Source: Acidobacteriota bacterium
GTDB taxonomy: Bacteria; Acidobacteriota; Vicinamibacteria; Fen-336
DNA: 64,000 bases
Direction of reading: 5' to 3'
Assembly (NCBI GenBank): GCA_011526565.1
Contig: WYBL01000028.1
Location: forward strand, 1-64,000
Positions within the stretch are counted from its first letter, which is position 1; each line of letters opens with the position of its first letter. The translations under genes and the position numbers were made by a program. Positions 44,001-56,060 of the stretch are shown here, piece after piece. The notes under the pieces were generated by a model, which searched no databases, was not told the DNA's origin, and was given only the letters and a program-made list of their open reading frames with translations.

Positions 44001-44381
44001 CGACTTGCCGTCCGGCGTGAAGCCGAGCGCGGTGTCGTTTCCGGGGTGGTGGGTCAGCCGGCGCGGCACGCCGCCCGCGGCGCTCACCACGTAGACGTCG
44101 GTGTTGCCCTCGTAGCGGCCCGTGAACGCGATCAGGCTGCCGTCGGGCGAGAAGCGCGGCCCCGCTTCGACGCCGGGGTACGAGGTGAGGCGCGCGACAC
44201 CCGTGCCGTCGGGCCTCGCGGTCCACAGGTCGTTCGCGTACGCGAACGCGATCCGCTCCGCGGAAACCGCGGGCTCGGAGAGCAGCCGGGTGTCGGCCGT
44301 GTCCACGGCCGAGGCCGAGAGGGCCAGGCCCAGGCACAGGGCGACGCTGCCGGCCTTCAACGTGTCGAGACTCGATGACAT
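41073..44381 (-). CDS. Tricorn-like protease (beta-propeller, PDZ, S41 domain), secreted
   Basis: An 1102-residue protein starting at ATG 44381, with GGAAGGA upstream. The signal peptide is about residues 1-25. Two successive propeller regions show TolB/tricorn repeats ('GPRFSPDGSLIAFTG', 'LGFTPDGKSVLFASP', 'APAWSPDGRSIAYFSD'). A Lys/Glu/Asp/Ala-rich linker (about 545-595) follows, then a tricorn core, a PDZ-like domain ('GEYVLAVDGVDL', about 830-850) and an S41 catalytic domain with the nucleophile Ser in ETAGSGGDMLP (about 988). The size and order match bacterial tricorn homologues. It degrades peptides, here probably in the periplasm because of the signal peptide. It follows the S9 peptidase by 20 nt, and the two likely form one operon. 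Confidence 0.9.
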   Translation of the reverse strand: MSSSLDTLKAGSVALCLGLALSASAVDTADTRLLSEPAVSAERIAFAYANDLWTARPDGTGVARLTSYPGVEAGPRFSPDGSLIAFTGRYEGNTDVYVVSAAGGVPRRLTHHPGNDTALGFTPDGKSVLFASPREVHTLRYQQLFTVPVEGGFPTRLPIPHASKAAISPDGKTIAYLPLYEAFNQWKNYRGGTTARLLLFDTKTYDTVQVPQPEGRCNDTDPMWMDGALYFRSDRDGEFNLYRYEPTTKAVTRVTKHEDFPVLTAGAGAGTIVYEQAGLLHRLDPKTGAAQRLKIGVAADLVEHRARWAKGAKWIRDGRISPTGARVALEFRGEIVTLPREKGDERNLTRTPGVHERAPAWSPDGRSIAYFSDASGEYQLVIAPQDGKGAARSLPLSGAGFYGDIRWAPDSKKLSFTDNSRSIWMLDVASGTQTKISSDVMYGPNGLEALDHAWSPDSQWLAYTRNNQVFFNRIFLYSLATKKEIPVTDGLSDARRPVWDASGKYLFFTASTDAGPVVDWFSQANADMEINEQLYLAVLAKGVVSPLAKESDEEKPKEDKPADAAKPAADKAKGGDKPAEKKDEPVKVAVDEDGLALRILAVPVKAGRFGDLTAGAAGQVFYRRGSFEGRVPGGDAALLRYDLTKRKEDTLLEKADGFQLSHDGKRALVRVRDAWSLVDVADKLDLAKFKLDVDKVQVRVEPLAEWTQIYDEAWRVNRDYFYDPGMHGADWKALKAKYAAFLPHVATRNDLQRVMTWLHSELAVGHHRQSPGDAPWEQETVPGGLLGADYEVANGRYRFKKVFGGLNWTPDLRSPLTEPGVDVKAGEYVLAVDGVDLKAPDNLYARFERTAGKAVEISVGLNPDGTGARTVKVVPIENEASLRNRDWVEGNLKKVTEATNGRVAYVYVPNTAGPGHTYFKRYFFPQSNREALIIDERHNGGGQVADYYIDLMRRPRLSFWALRYGADLKTPIAGIHGPKVMIADETAGSGGDMLPWMFQQLKLGKVVGKRTWGGLVGVLGFPTLMDGAVMTAPNLAIWTEDGFIVENVGVPPDVEVEQTPKDVIAGRDPQLEKAIEIALAELKANPVTTPKRPPFPVRVRKP

Positions 44382-44401
44382 CGCAGTCCTTCCTTCCCCC
44401 A

Positions 44402-47272
<2,871 letters not shown>

Positions 47273-47314
47273 TCGGGACCTCGCGGGCGGGGTTCGGGTG
47301 CGGCGGCCGACCGC

Positions 47315-47340
47315 ATCCTAGCGCGCGGCCCCCTTACAAT
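47315..47340. promoter_or_regulatory. Divergent -10 elements of the S9 peptidase and gltX genes
   Basis: TAGGAT on the minus strand (47320-47315) faces the S9 gene, and TACAAT on the plus strand (47335-47340) ends 9 nt before ATG of gltX. The two are only 14 bp apart, so divergent transcription must share this DNA. gltX has no Shine-Dalgarno and would have a leader of only a few nt. Confidence 0.5.
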
Positions 47341-47349
47341 CGACCTCCC

Positions 47350-48843
47350 ATGACGAGCCTGCGCGTCCGTTTCGCCCCCAGCCCCACCGGTTACCTCCAC
47401 GTCGGCGGAGGCCGCACCGCGCTGTTCAACTGGCTGTACGCCAGGAAGCACGGCGGCACCTTCATCCTGCGCATCGAGGACACCGACAAGGAGCGCTCCA
47501 ACGACACCAACACGAAGAGCATCCTCGAGGGGCTCGAGTGGCTGGGGCTGCACTGGGACGAGGGTCCGTACTTCCAGAGCGAGGGCATCGCGCGCCACCA
47601 GCAGGTCGCCCGCGAGCTGCTGGCGAAAGGATGGGCCTACCGCTCGTTCGCGACGTCCGAGGAGCTCGAGAAGCAGCGCAAGGAGGCGGAGGCGGCCAAG
47701 CGCCCGTGGCTGCGCGACGCGCCGTCGCGCGCGCTGCCGGTCGAGGAGTCGGACCGCCGGGCCGCGGCCGGCGAGCCGTTCGCGATCCGCTTCAAGGTGC
47801 CCGACGACGGCGGCGGCACCCGCTTCGAGGACGCGGTGTACGGCGTCCAGGAGCGCAAGCACGCGGACATCGAGGACTTCGCGCTGCTGCGGCCCGACGC
47901 CACGCCGCTCTACAACCACGTGGTCGTCTGCGACGACGTCGAGATGCGCATCACGTTCGTGATCCGCGGCCAGGACCACCTGTCGAACACCCACAAGCAG
48001 TTGCTGATCTACCGCGCGCTGGGCGTCGAGCCGCCGCGCTTCGCCCACCTGCCGCTGATCAACGCGCCCGACCGCACCAAGCTCTCCAAGCGCAAGCACG
48101 GCGTGGTGGTGTCGGTGACGACGTACCGCGACCGCGGCTTCCTGCCCGAGGCGTTCCGCAACTTCCTGGCGCTGCTCGGCTGGTCGGCGGGCGACGACAA
48201 GGAGGTCTACACCAGCGAGGAGCTGGTGCAGGCGTTCACGCTCGAGGGCATCAGCCGCTCCAACGCCATCATCAACTTCTCCGAGTCCGACCCGCGGATG
48301 TGGACGGACAAGAAGGCGCTCCACCTCAACCAGGAGCACCTCAACCGGATGCCGCTCGAGGAGCTGGCCCCGAAGGTGGAGCCGGTGCTGCGCGGCGCCG
48401 GGCTGTGGGACGACGCGTACGCCGCGGGCGGGGCGCGGCACGACTGGTTCCTGCGCGCGCTCGGCCTGCTGCGGGCGCGCTTCGTGACGCTGTCCGACTT
48501 CGCCGGGCCCGGCCGCGCCTACTTCGCCGACGACTTCGAGACCGACCCGGCGGCCCGCGACAAGAACCTCGGCAAGGAGCCGCGGCTCGCGGAATGGCTG
48601 CCGGCCCTGGCCGAGCGCTTCGAGGCGGCGCCGGAGTTCACCCACGCGGCGCTCGAGCCGCTGCTGCGGGCCCACGCCGACGAGCTGGGCGTCAAGGCCG
48701 GCGTGCTGATCAACGCCGCCCGCACGGCCGTCACCGGCCAGTCTGTCGGCCCCAGCCTGTTCGAGTTGCTGGAGCTCGTCGGCCGCGAGCGGGTCTGCGG
48801 CCGCCTGCGCGCCGCCGCCGCCGGCCTGGCCGGGGCCCCGTAG
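47350..48843 (+). CDS. gltX: Glutamyl-tRNA synthetase
   Basis: A 497-residue class I synthetase starting at ATG 47350. The HIGH-type motif is in 'FAPSPTGYLHVGGGRTALFN', with 'RIEDTDKERS' following. The KMSKS-type motif is KLSKRKHG (near 243). The anticodon-binding C-terminal half is of usual length. No zinc-binding CxC loop is visible. It charges tRNA-Glu. GatCAB genes are not in this window, so whether it also charges tRNA-Gln is unknown. It is divergent from the peptidase operon and upstream of the coiled-coil cluster on the same strand. Confidence 0.97.
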   Translation: MTSLRVRFAPSPTGYLHVGGGRTALFNWLYARKHGGTFILRIEDTDKERSNDTNTKSILEGLEWLGLHWDEGPYFQSEGIARHQQVARELLAKGWAYRSFATSEELEKQRKEAEAAKRPWLRDAPSRALPVEESDRRAAAGEPFAIRFKVPDDGGGTRFEDAVYGVQERKHADIEDFALLRPDATPLYNHVVVCDDVEMRITFVIRGQDHLSNTHKQLLIYRALGVEPPRFAHLPLINAPDRTKLSKRKHGVVVSVTTYRDRGFLPEAFRNFLALLGWSAGDDKEVYTSEELVQAFTLEGISRSNAIINFSESDPRMWTDKKALHLNQEHLNRMPLEELAPKVEPVLRGAGLWDDAYAAGGARHDWFLRALGLLRARFVTLSDFAGPGRAYFADDFETDPAARDKNLGKEPRLAEWLPALAERFEAAPEFTHAALEPLLRAHADELGVKAGVLINAARTAVTGQSVGPSLFELLELVGRERVCGRLRAAAAGLAGAP

Positions 48844-48990
48844 CCGCCCCGAAAAAAGAGCCGACCTTTTCGACGGGGTCCTGCGCGTCTTCTGGCAAGG
48901 ACCCGTGAAGAGACGTAGAGGCAGGCGTGCCCGGCTCCCTCCGCCGGCGCGCCCGGCCGTCTCCCCGGGGCCGCGAAAGGAACCAGGGGA
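48844..48990 (+). promoter_or_regulatory. Leader region of the coiled-coil/Hsp70 cluster with two hairpins
   Basis: A 147-nt gap between gltX and the first cluster gene. It contains a locally AT-rich stretch with inverted repeat CGAAAA/TTTTCG (48850-48855 and 48867-48872) and a second repeat GGGTCC/GGACCC (48876-48881 and 48899-48904). One may terminate gltX and the other may lie in the cluster leader. A GAAAGGAACCAGGGGA ribosome site precedes ATG 48991. No good -35/-10 pair could be assigned, so a cluster promoter here is probable but unseen. Confidence 0.4.
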
Positions 48991-49878
48991 ATGGCGGACC
49001 TCAACGACCTCCTCGACCAGGCGACGGCGCAGGCGACGGGGCTCAGCCAGCAGGTCGAGACGGCGCTCTCGGCGGTGGACGAGGTGCTCCAGCACGCTCG
49101 CGGGATCGTCGAGCGGGTCGGCGCGGACGGCGCCGCCGCCCGCGCCGGCCTGGCGGGCCTCGGCGACCGGCTCGCGCAGCTCGAAGACGACGTCGAGCAG
49201 CAGGCGAACGAAGCCCGCGGCCGGCTCGACGCCCTGCAGGCCGAGGCCGGCGAAGCCCGCGGCGAGTTGCAGGGGATCTTCTCCCGCATGCAGGACCTGC
49301 TCGAGTCGAGCCGCGCGGAGCAGCAGCGCCTGGTCGAGTCCTTCGACGCCGACTCCGACGCCGTGGTCACCGCCGCCCAGCAGGCCGTCGCGGCCATGCG
49401 CGAGCTGGAGGCGGAGGCGGGGGGGCAGATCAGCAGCCTCGAGTCGGCGGTCGGCGACTTCCACGCGCAGCTCGAGCGGCTGCGCGACGACGTGGCCGCC
49501 CGCCTCGCGGCGGCCATGCAGCAGGTGAACGAGTTCGTCGCCGAGGTCGAGGGCCTCGCCGAGCGCACGGCCGACGTGACGGAGGACGTCGTCGGTCGGG
49601 CCCGCGAGGAGGTCGAGATCTTGAGCGAACAGGTCCCGGCCCAGGTCGCGGAGGCCGCGCGCGCGATCGGCGAGAAGTACGGCGAAGAAGCGGTGCGCCA
49701 CGTGCAGGAACTGTTGCCCCGCTTCGAGAGCACGCTCGACGAGTTCGCCCAGGAGGCCGAAGCGATGGTCCACGAGCTCGACGAGCGACGCTCCCGGGCC
49801 GCCGACCACGCGAACGGCATCCGCAGCTTCCTCGACAACGTCGAAGAAGTGGCCCAGGCCGCCCAGGTCCTCGCCTAG
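48991..49878 (+). CDS. Cluster gene 1: helical coiled-coil protein
   Basis: A 295-residue, acidic, cytoplasmic-looking protein starting at ATG 48991 with a purine-rich ribosome site. It is almost entirely long amphipathic helices rich in Ala, Glu, Gln, Leu and Arg ('LGDRLAQLEDDVEQQANEA', 'LESAVGDFHAQLERLRDDV'), with heptad spacing and few Gly/Pro. There is no signal peptide or membrane helix. The composition recalls apolipoprotein-like or chemoreceptor-like rods, not a known enzyme. It is the first of nine such genes in tandem, followed after 21 nt by the next. Function unknown; structural or scaffolding role is inference. Confidence 0.75.
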   Translation: MADLNDLLDQATAQATGLSQQVETALSAVDEVLQHARGIVERVGADGAAARAGLAGLGDRLAQLEDDVEQQANEARGRLDALQAEAGEARGELQGIFSRMQDLLESSRAEQQRLVESFDADSDAVVTAAQQAVAAMRELEAEAGGQISSLESAVGDFHAQLERLRDDVAARLAAAMQQVNEFVAEVEGLAERTADVTEDVVGRAREEVEILSEQVPAQVAEAARAIGEKYGEEAVRHVQELLPRFESTLDEFAQEAEAMVHELDERRSRAADHANGIRSFLDNVEEVAQAAQVLA

Positions 49879-49899
49879 CCCTCACCGCAAGGAGCCGCG

Positions 49900-51000
<1,101 letters not shown>

Positions 51001-51015
51001 GAACGGGAGAGCGAG

Positions 51016-51360
51016 ATGACGACACTGCGCGACCTGCTGCCGACCTTCGAAGCCGAGGTGGACCGACTCGAAACCGAGACCGCGAGCGAAGCCGCCGAGC
51101 TGATGCAGTCCGTGGGCAACGAGGTCGACGGGCTCGTCGAGCACGTCGGAGTCAGCGTCACGCCGCTGGTCGACGCCGCCAAGGACGAGCTCGTCGAAGG
51201 CGGCCTGGGCGGTCTGGTGGACGAGCTCAACGAAGGCGTCACCAGCATGGCGGGCGTTTCCAACACGGTGCTCGAGCGCAAGTACCTGATCGCGGAGCTG
51301 GCCACCTCCAAGCGCGTGCTCGAGCAGATCGAGCAGGACACCAGCGCCTTCCAAGGTTGA
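51016..51360 (+). CDS. Cluster gene 3: short helical protein
   Basis: A 114-residue acidic protein starting at ATG 51016, with GGGAG upstream. It is helical throughout ('LLPTFEAEVDRLETETASEA', 'LVEHVGVSVTPLVDAAKDEL', 'LIAELATSKRVLEQIEQD'), with a glycine-containing centre (GGLGGL). It is by far the shortest of the nine coiled-coil genes, which otherwise encode about 300 residues. It could be a cap or regulator of the longer rods (inference). No known domain recognised. 15 nt after the preceding gene and 12 nt before the next. Confidence 0.7.
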   Translation: MTTLRDLLPTFEAEVDRLETETASEAAELMQSVGNEVDGLVEHVGVSVTPLVDAAKDELVEGGLGGLVDELNEGVTSMAGVSNTVLERKYLIAELATSKRVLEQIEQDTSAFQG

Positions 51361-51372
51361 TCGGAGCCCCCC

Positions 51373-52305
51373 ATGTCCGAACTCGCCCAGTCCGTCTCGC
51401 AACTCGGGGAGCTGATCCCCACGGTCCCCGACCAGCTCGAGGAACTGATCGGCTCGGCGCGCACCGTCGACTCGCGCACGGACGCCGTGTGCGACGTCCT
51501 CGACCAGGCTCACGAGCAGCTCGAGCAGCACGAGCAGAGGCTGCAGGAGGAGGCCGGCCGCCTCGTCTCGGCGGCGCAACAGGCGCAGGAGCAGCTCGCC
51601 GCCGGCCTGGCCCAGGTCGAGACGGCCGCCCGCGCCGCCCGCGAAGCGAGCGATGCGTTCTCGGACGGCGCGCTCGCCGAGTCGACCTCCGCGCTCGACG
51701 CGGCGCTCGACGCGGCCCGCGACCGGCTGCAGAGCGGTGCCTCGCAGATGGAGGACGCCACCCGCGTGATCGAGGGCGACCTCGGCGGGCTGCGCGCCCA
51801 CGCCGATGCCGTCGGAGCGGCCGTCTCGAAGGGCGTCGAGGCCGTGGTCGCCTCGCTCGGCGAGGTCGACCAGGCGATGGAAGCCGCCGAGTCGGAGGTG
51901 ATCACCGGCGTGGACCGCCTCGCCGACGTCGTCGACGAGGTCGTGGCGCAGATGGGCGCGGAGACCGCGGCCCTGCTCGAGGCGGCGATCGCCGGCCGCG
52001 ACCACGCGGTCGCCGGCATCCAGGAAGCGAACGGCGCGCTCGACACGCTGCGCCAGGAGTCCGTCGCGGAGGCCGACCAGCGCACCGGGCAGCTCGTGGA
52101 GGCGATGTCGGAGGCGATCCGCAGGCTGCACGGCAGCGTCGACACCGTGAACGCGCAGCTCGCCGCGGCCGCCCAGGAGCTGCACGGCCTGCGCGAGGAG
52201 TACGAGCGCCTCGCGGAGGGCTTCGCCTGGTCGGAACAGCCGCTCAACTCGATGATCGGCGAGGTCCGCAAGGCGGCGGACCAGGCCGGCATCCCGTTCG
52301 CCTGA
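51373..52305 (+). CDS. Cluster gene 4: helical coiled-coil protein
   Basis: A 310-residue protein starting at ATG 51373. All-helical, with strong heptads: 'LDQAHEQLEQHEQRLQEEAG', 'SAAQQAQEQLAAGLAQVETA', 'AAQELHGLREEYERLAEGFA'. One Cys near the N-terminus. No signal or membrane segment. Similar in length and composition to cluster genes 1, 5, 6, 7, 8 and 9, suggesting old tandem duplication with strong divergence. No family recognised. Confidence 0.75.
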   Translation: MSELAQSVSQLGELIPTVPDQLEELIGSARTVDSRTDAVCDVLDQAHEQLEQHEQRLQEEAGRLVSAAQQAQEQLAAGLAQVETAARAAREASDAFSDGALAESTSALDAALDAARDRLQSGASQMEDATRVIEGDLGGLRAHADAVGAAVSKGVEAVVASLGEVDQAMEAAESEVITGVDRLADVVDEVVAQMGAETAALLEAAIAGRDHAVAGIQEANGALDTLRQESVAEADQRTGQLVEAMSEAIRRLHGSVDTVNAQLAAAAQELHGLREEYERLAEGFAWSEQPLNSMIGEVRKAADQAGIPFA

Positions 52306-52315
52306 GAGGAACGCC

Positions 52316-53248
52316 ATGGCCGATCTCGAAACCGCAGCCAGCGAAGCCGTCGAGCGCGTCCAGCGCCTCGTCGCCGAGCTCGACCTCGCCAACGAAGCGC
52401 TCGACCAGGCCGAGACCGACACCGAGCGACTGCGCGGGGAAGTGGGCGCGGCCGTCGAAGAATTCGAGCGCGCCGCCACGGAGCTCTCGTCCCGCCTCGT
52501 CTCGGAGACCGAGTCCACGCACGCGGAAGCCGAACAGACTCGCGAACAACTGGACGGCCTCCGGAGCGAGGTCGATGCCGCGGCGGGCAGCCTGCAGGCC
52601 GCCCGCCAGGGCCTGCTCGAGACCTTCGCGAACGCGCGCGAGCGGGTGGTGGCCGCCGACGGCGAGCACGCCCAGGCGCTCGCCGAACTGGACGCGGTGG
52701 TCGAGAGCCTGCGCCAGCGCGCGGCGGACGTCGAGGCTCGACTCGGTGCGATCGGCAGCGAGGTCGACAGCTTCCTGGGGCAGGAGCTGCCCCAGGCGTT
52801 CGACGACGCCGAGCGCCAGGTGAACGAGGCGCGGAGCCGCGCGCACGCGGCCGTCGAGACGGCGGCCGAGCGCATCCAGGCCGAAGGGCGCGAGTTCGCC
52901 GAGACGGTGGCCCAGTTCCGGCAGGACCTGGCCGAGGCGTTCGAAGCGGCGCCGGCCACGGTCAGCGGTGCTGTCGAGCAGGCGACGGCCGCCTATACAG
53001 AGGCCCACCAGGCGCTGCTCACCGGCCTCGAAGAGAAGGGGCGCTGGGTGCTGGAGACGCTCGAGGCGGCCGAACGGGCGGCCGTCGAGAACGACTTCGA
53101 CGACATCGCGCGCCAGGCCCAGGCCGACTCGCAGGCGGTGCTCGACGGCCTGCGACGGATCGTCTCGGCTTACCGCGCGGCCACCGAGCACTGCGCCCAG
53201 TACGAGCTCGAAGGCGCCCAGCAGGCGCTGTCGCAGTTGCCCGCCTGA
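52316..53248 (+). CDS. Cluster gene 5: helical coiled-coil protein
   Basis: A 310-residue protein starting at ATG 52316, with GAGAGGA upstream. Helical with long uninterrupted heptads: 'VQRLVAELDLANEALDQAET', 'ALAELDAVVESLRQRAADVE', 'VETAAERIQAEGREFAETVA'. The C-terminal 60 residues are less regular and contain a Cys and aromatic residues (RGWVLETLEAA-type segment, 'IVSAYRAATEHCAQYEL'), possibly a small helical bundle for docking. It has exactly the same length as the preceding gene product. No known domain. Confidence 0.75.
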   Translation: MADLETAASEAVERVQRLVAELDLANEALDQAETDTERLRGEVGAAVEEFERAATELSSRLVSETESTHAEAEQTREQLDGLRSEVDAAAGSLQAARQGLLETFANARERVVAADGEHAQALAELDAVVESLRQRAADVEARLGAIGSEVDSFLGQELPQAFDDAERQVNEARSRAHAAVETAAERIQAEGREFAETVAQFRQDLAEAFEAAPATVSGAVEQATAAYTEAHQALLTGLEEKGRWVLETLEAAERAAVENDFDDIARQAQADSQAVLDGLRRIVSAYRAATEHCAQYELEGAQQALSQLPA

Positions 53249-53261
53249 GCGCTGAAGCGGC

Positions 53262-54149
53262 GTGGAGCACCTCAACGACGCGCTCGACGAGGCCGCGGAG
53301 AGGCTGGAGGCGCTCGGTCGCGGGATGACCGAGGCCGCCGCGCAGGTGGCCGCGCTGCACGAGCGGTCGGCGCACCTCGGCGAGCGGCTCGACACGGTCT
53401 GCGCCGACGCGAACGAGCGCTGCGAGGCGCTCGCCGACCGGCTGGCGGCCGCCAGCGACGAGCTGCGCGCGCAGGCCGCGGGCGTGCGCGAGGCCAGCGC
53501 CCAGCTCGAGGAGCGGGCGAGCGCGCTCTCGGCCGAGGCCGCAGGCGCGCTGGCCGCGATCCGCGCCGAACTCGACGCCCTCGACGCGCTGGACGAGCAG
53601 GTGCGCGCGGCCGTCGAACCGGGAGTGGCCGGCCTCGTCACGCGCGGAGAGGCGCTCGCGGAACTCTCGGAACAATCGCTTGCCGTGGCGGGTCAGCGCC
53701 TCGAGGCCGTCCGCGGCCAGGCCCAGGACCTGCGCGACCAGGCCGGAACGATCCAGGCGTCGCTGGCGGCGGCGGTCGGAGCCGCCCACGAGGAGATGCA
53801 GTCGCTGGCGGCGGAGATCGGCGCGCGCAGCGAGGCCGCGCTGGCCGGGCAGGCGGCGTTCGTCGAACAGGCGCGCGCCGAGCTCGACGGCCTGCGCAGG
53901 GCCACCGATCAGGCCGTGCGGGCCGGCGTCGAGCAGGTGGCCGAGGCGTTCGCCGCGGCCACGGCGGCGCAGCTCGCGCAGTCGCTCGAACCGTTGCAGG
54001 CGGCGATCGAACGCTTCGAAGAATGGCGCGACGGCTGCGCGGGCCTGTTCGAGGACCGCTTCGGCGAAGCCGCTGACCGGGTGCGAGAGGTGTCGGCGGT
54101 GATCGACGCGCTGAAACCGCTGCTCGGCGCCGCCCGGGCGCTGGCCTGA
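53262..54149 (+). CDS. Cluster gene 6: helical coiled-coil protein
   Basis: A 295-residue protein. GTG 53262 is the only reasonable start, and no strong ribosome site precedes it. Helical rod: 'LNDALDEAAERLEALGRGMT', 'RCEALADRLAAASDELRAQA', then 'SLAAAVGAAHEEMQSLAAEI'. The first lines resemble the start of cluster gene 1 (LNDxLDxA). The C-terminus contains 'FEEWRDGCAGLFEDRFGEAA' and ends ALKPLLGAARALA. One nucleotide separates its stop from the next ATG, so the two are translated in a coupled way. Confidence 0.75.
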   Translation: MEHLNDALDEAAERLEALGRGMTEAAAQVAALHERSAHLGERLDTVCADANERCEALADRLAAASDELRAQAAGVREASAQLEERASALSAEAAGALAAIRAELDALDALDEQVRAAVEPGVAGLVTRGEALAELSEQSLAVAGQRLEAVRGQAQDLRDQAGTIQASLAAAVGAAHEEMQSLAAEIGARSEAALAGQAAFVEQARAELDGLRRATDQAVRAGVEQVAEAFAAATAAQLAQSLEPLQAAIERFEEWRDGCAGLFEDRFGEAADRVREVSAVIDALKPLLGAARALA

Positions 54150-54150
54150 G

Positions 54151-55128
54151 ATGGACGCTCCCGTTTCCAAAGCACCGCTCGAGGGTCTCGGCCACCTGCT
54201 GGAGTTCCTGGAACAGGCCACGGCGACGCTGGCCGACGGCCGCGAAGAGCTCGACCGGCGCAGCGAGCGCGCCGCAGATCTCCTCGGCAGCCTCGACGAA
54301 GGGGCTCGCGTCGCGGAGCACGCGTTCGACGCGTTCGACCAGCAGCTCACGTCGCTGCGCGAAGCCGGGAGCGACGGCCTGGAGCACTGGCGCGCCGCCG
54401 CCGAGACCGCGGGGGAGCGGCTCGCCGCCCGCCACGAGGCGATGGAGGCCGCGGCGGCGCGCTGCACCGAAGGCCTCGCGGAAGCGCGCGACGGGATCGA
54501 GACGGCGAGCGACGGCGTCGCGCAGGCGGTGGCAGCCGGCGAAGAAGCGCTGGCGGCGCTGGAGACGGCCGTCGACGGTTGCGAGGAGCGGCTGTCGACG
54601 GCCCTCGAGGCGACGGCGCACGCTCTCGCGGACGCCGGCAGCCGAGCTGCCGAGTCGGCCGAAGAAGTGGAGCGCCACGCCCGCGACCTCGCGGACGAGA
54701 CCGCGACCGACCTCGCGCAGCGCGCGGCCACGGCGCTCGACGCGAGCCACGGCCTGTTCGACCGCCTGGGCCCCAGGCTCCAGCAGGCCGCCGCGGACGC
54801 TGCGCAGGCCACGAGCGGCGCTTTCGCGGAGCTCGCCGGAGCCGGCCTCGAGGCCCACGACCGGCTGCAGGACGAGATCGCCGAGGCCGCCGCCGCGGTG
54901 CAGGATCTGGTCGCCGGTGGGGCGCTCGACCTGGTCGACCGGGCGGCCGAGGCCGCGGTGGAGGCGGCCGTCGAAGCGGCCATCCAGGAGCTGACGGAAC
55001 TCGCCTCCACGCTCGCCGCCGGCCAGGCCGTCACGGCCGCCGCCGCCCCGCTGTTCCCGCAACTGGCGGTGGCCCGCCGCATCGCCGAGGTCATCAACGA
55101 CCTGCTCGAGGCCTTGCCCGGGCTATGA
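54151..55128 (+). CDS. Cluster gene 7: helical coiled-coil protein
   Basis: A 325-residue protein starting at ATG 54151. Mostly helical: 'LLEFLEQATATLADGREELD', 'ERLAARHEAMEAAAARCTEG', 'AEEVERHARDLADETATDLA'. The C-terminal 50 residues are more hydrophobic ('LASTLAAGQAVTAAAAPLFP', 'AVARRIAEVINDLLEALPGL') and may form an amphipathic membrane-contacting helix. They are not a clear transmembrane segment. It ends in an ATGA overlap with the next gene. No family recognised. Confidence 0.75.
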   Translation: MDAPVSKAPLEGLGHLLEFLEQATATLADGREELDRRSERAADLLGSLDEGARVAEHAFDAFDQQLTSLREAGSDGLEHWRAAAETAGERLAARHEAMEAAAARCTEGLAEARDGIETASDGVAQAVAAGEEALAALETAVDGCEERLSTALEATAHALADAGSRAAESAEEVERHARDLADETATDLAQRAATALDASHGLFDRLGPRLQQAAADAAQATSGAFAELAGAGLEAHDRLQDEIAEAAAAVQDLVAGGALDLVDRAAEAAVEAAVEAAIQELTELASTLAAGQAVTAAAAPLFPQLAVARRIAEVINDLLEALPGL

Positions 55129-56060
55129 CGAGCACGCTGCACGAAGATCTCGCCGCCCTCGCCGGCTCGGTCCGCGAGGTGCCGGCGCGGCTCGCCGACC
55201 TGGCGCGCGATGCCGAGCAGTTCGAGGCCGCGACCGAGGCGGTCCTCGGCGTCGTCGCCGAGACCGCTCGCGACGCGGAGGAGGAACTCGGCTCGCGGCT
55301 CGCGGAGGTGCTCGGACGGGTGCGCGAGGCGGGCCAGGGTGGCGCCGAGCAGTTGCAGTCGGCCGCCGGGGAGACCGGCGAAGAGCTGGAGCGAGTGGTC
55401 CAGGGACTTGAGGCCGGCCTCCTGGCGCTGCAGTCGGCGACCGACGAGGTGCGCACGCGCCTCGCCGCCGTGGACGAGGCCCTCGAGGAAGGCACGCAGG
55501 CGGTTCGCGCGGCGGCCGAGGAGCTGGAGGCCGAGACGGGCGACGCCGGACAGCGCCTGCACGACGCCCGGGAGCCGCTGGACGCGGCAGCGGACGAGTT
55601 GCAGTCGGCACTGACTGCGACCCGTGAGCGCGTCGCCGACGCCCGCGCCGGCGCCCACGAGCAGGTCGGCGAACTCGAGGCCCGGCTCGCCGATCACCGC
55701 GCGAACGTCGAATCGGCGCTGGCCGGTCTCGACGGCGAGGTGGCCCGCTTCGCCGACGAGATGCGCGGCCTCGGCGAGCGCCTCGGCGCGGAGATCGCGA
55801 CGCAGGCGACGGCGATCGGCGAGCAGGCCCGCGCCGGGCTCAGCGGCGACGCGCACGCGCCGGTCGAACAGGGCGCCTCCACGCTGCGCGAGGGCATCGA
55901 GCAGATGGCGCGTTCGATCGTCGACGGGCGCGGCGAGCTGGCCGACGGCAGCCATGCCCTGGCCCCGCTGTTCCGCGAGCTGGAGTCGGCGCTGGGGCCG
56001 GTGCGCGACGCCCTCGAGGAGTTGCGCGAGGCGGCGGCGAAGGTGGGCCATGCCTTCTGA
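55125..56060 (+). CDS. Cluster gene 8: helical coiled-coil protein
   Basis: A 311-residue protein starting at ATG 55125, overlapping the preceding stop by 4 nt. Helical with repeated 'QSAxxExxEELERxVQGLEA'-like heptads: 'GEELERVVQGLEAGLLALQS', 'ELEAETGDAGQRLHDAREPL', 'LADHRANVESALAGLDGEVA'. It ends with 'LEELREAAAKVGHAF'. No membrane segment. It overlaps the next gene by 11 nt, evidence for tight coupling and a fixed ratio of products. Confidence 0.75.
   Translation: MTSTLHEDLAALAGSVREVPARLADLARDAEQFEAATEAVLGVVAETARDAEEELGSRLAEVLGRVREAGQGGAEQLQSAAGETGEELERVVQGLEAGLLALQSATDEVRTRLAAVDEALEEGTQAVRAAAEELEAETGDAGQRLHDAREPLDAAADELQSALTATRERVADARAGAHEQVGELEARLADHRANVESALAGLDGEVARFADEMRGLGERLGAEIATQATAIGEQARAGLSGDAHAPVEQGASTLREGIEQMARSIVDGRGELADGSHALAPLFRELESALGPVRDALEELREAAAKVGHAF

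Noticed and set aside
48844..48990. A riboswitch in the leader of the coiled-coil cluster.
   Set aside because: Only two short inverted repeats are visible. No conserved aptamer core of a known class could be recognised.
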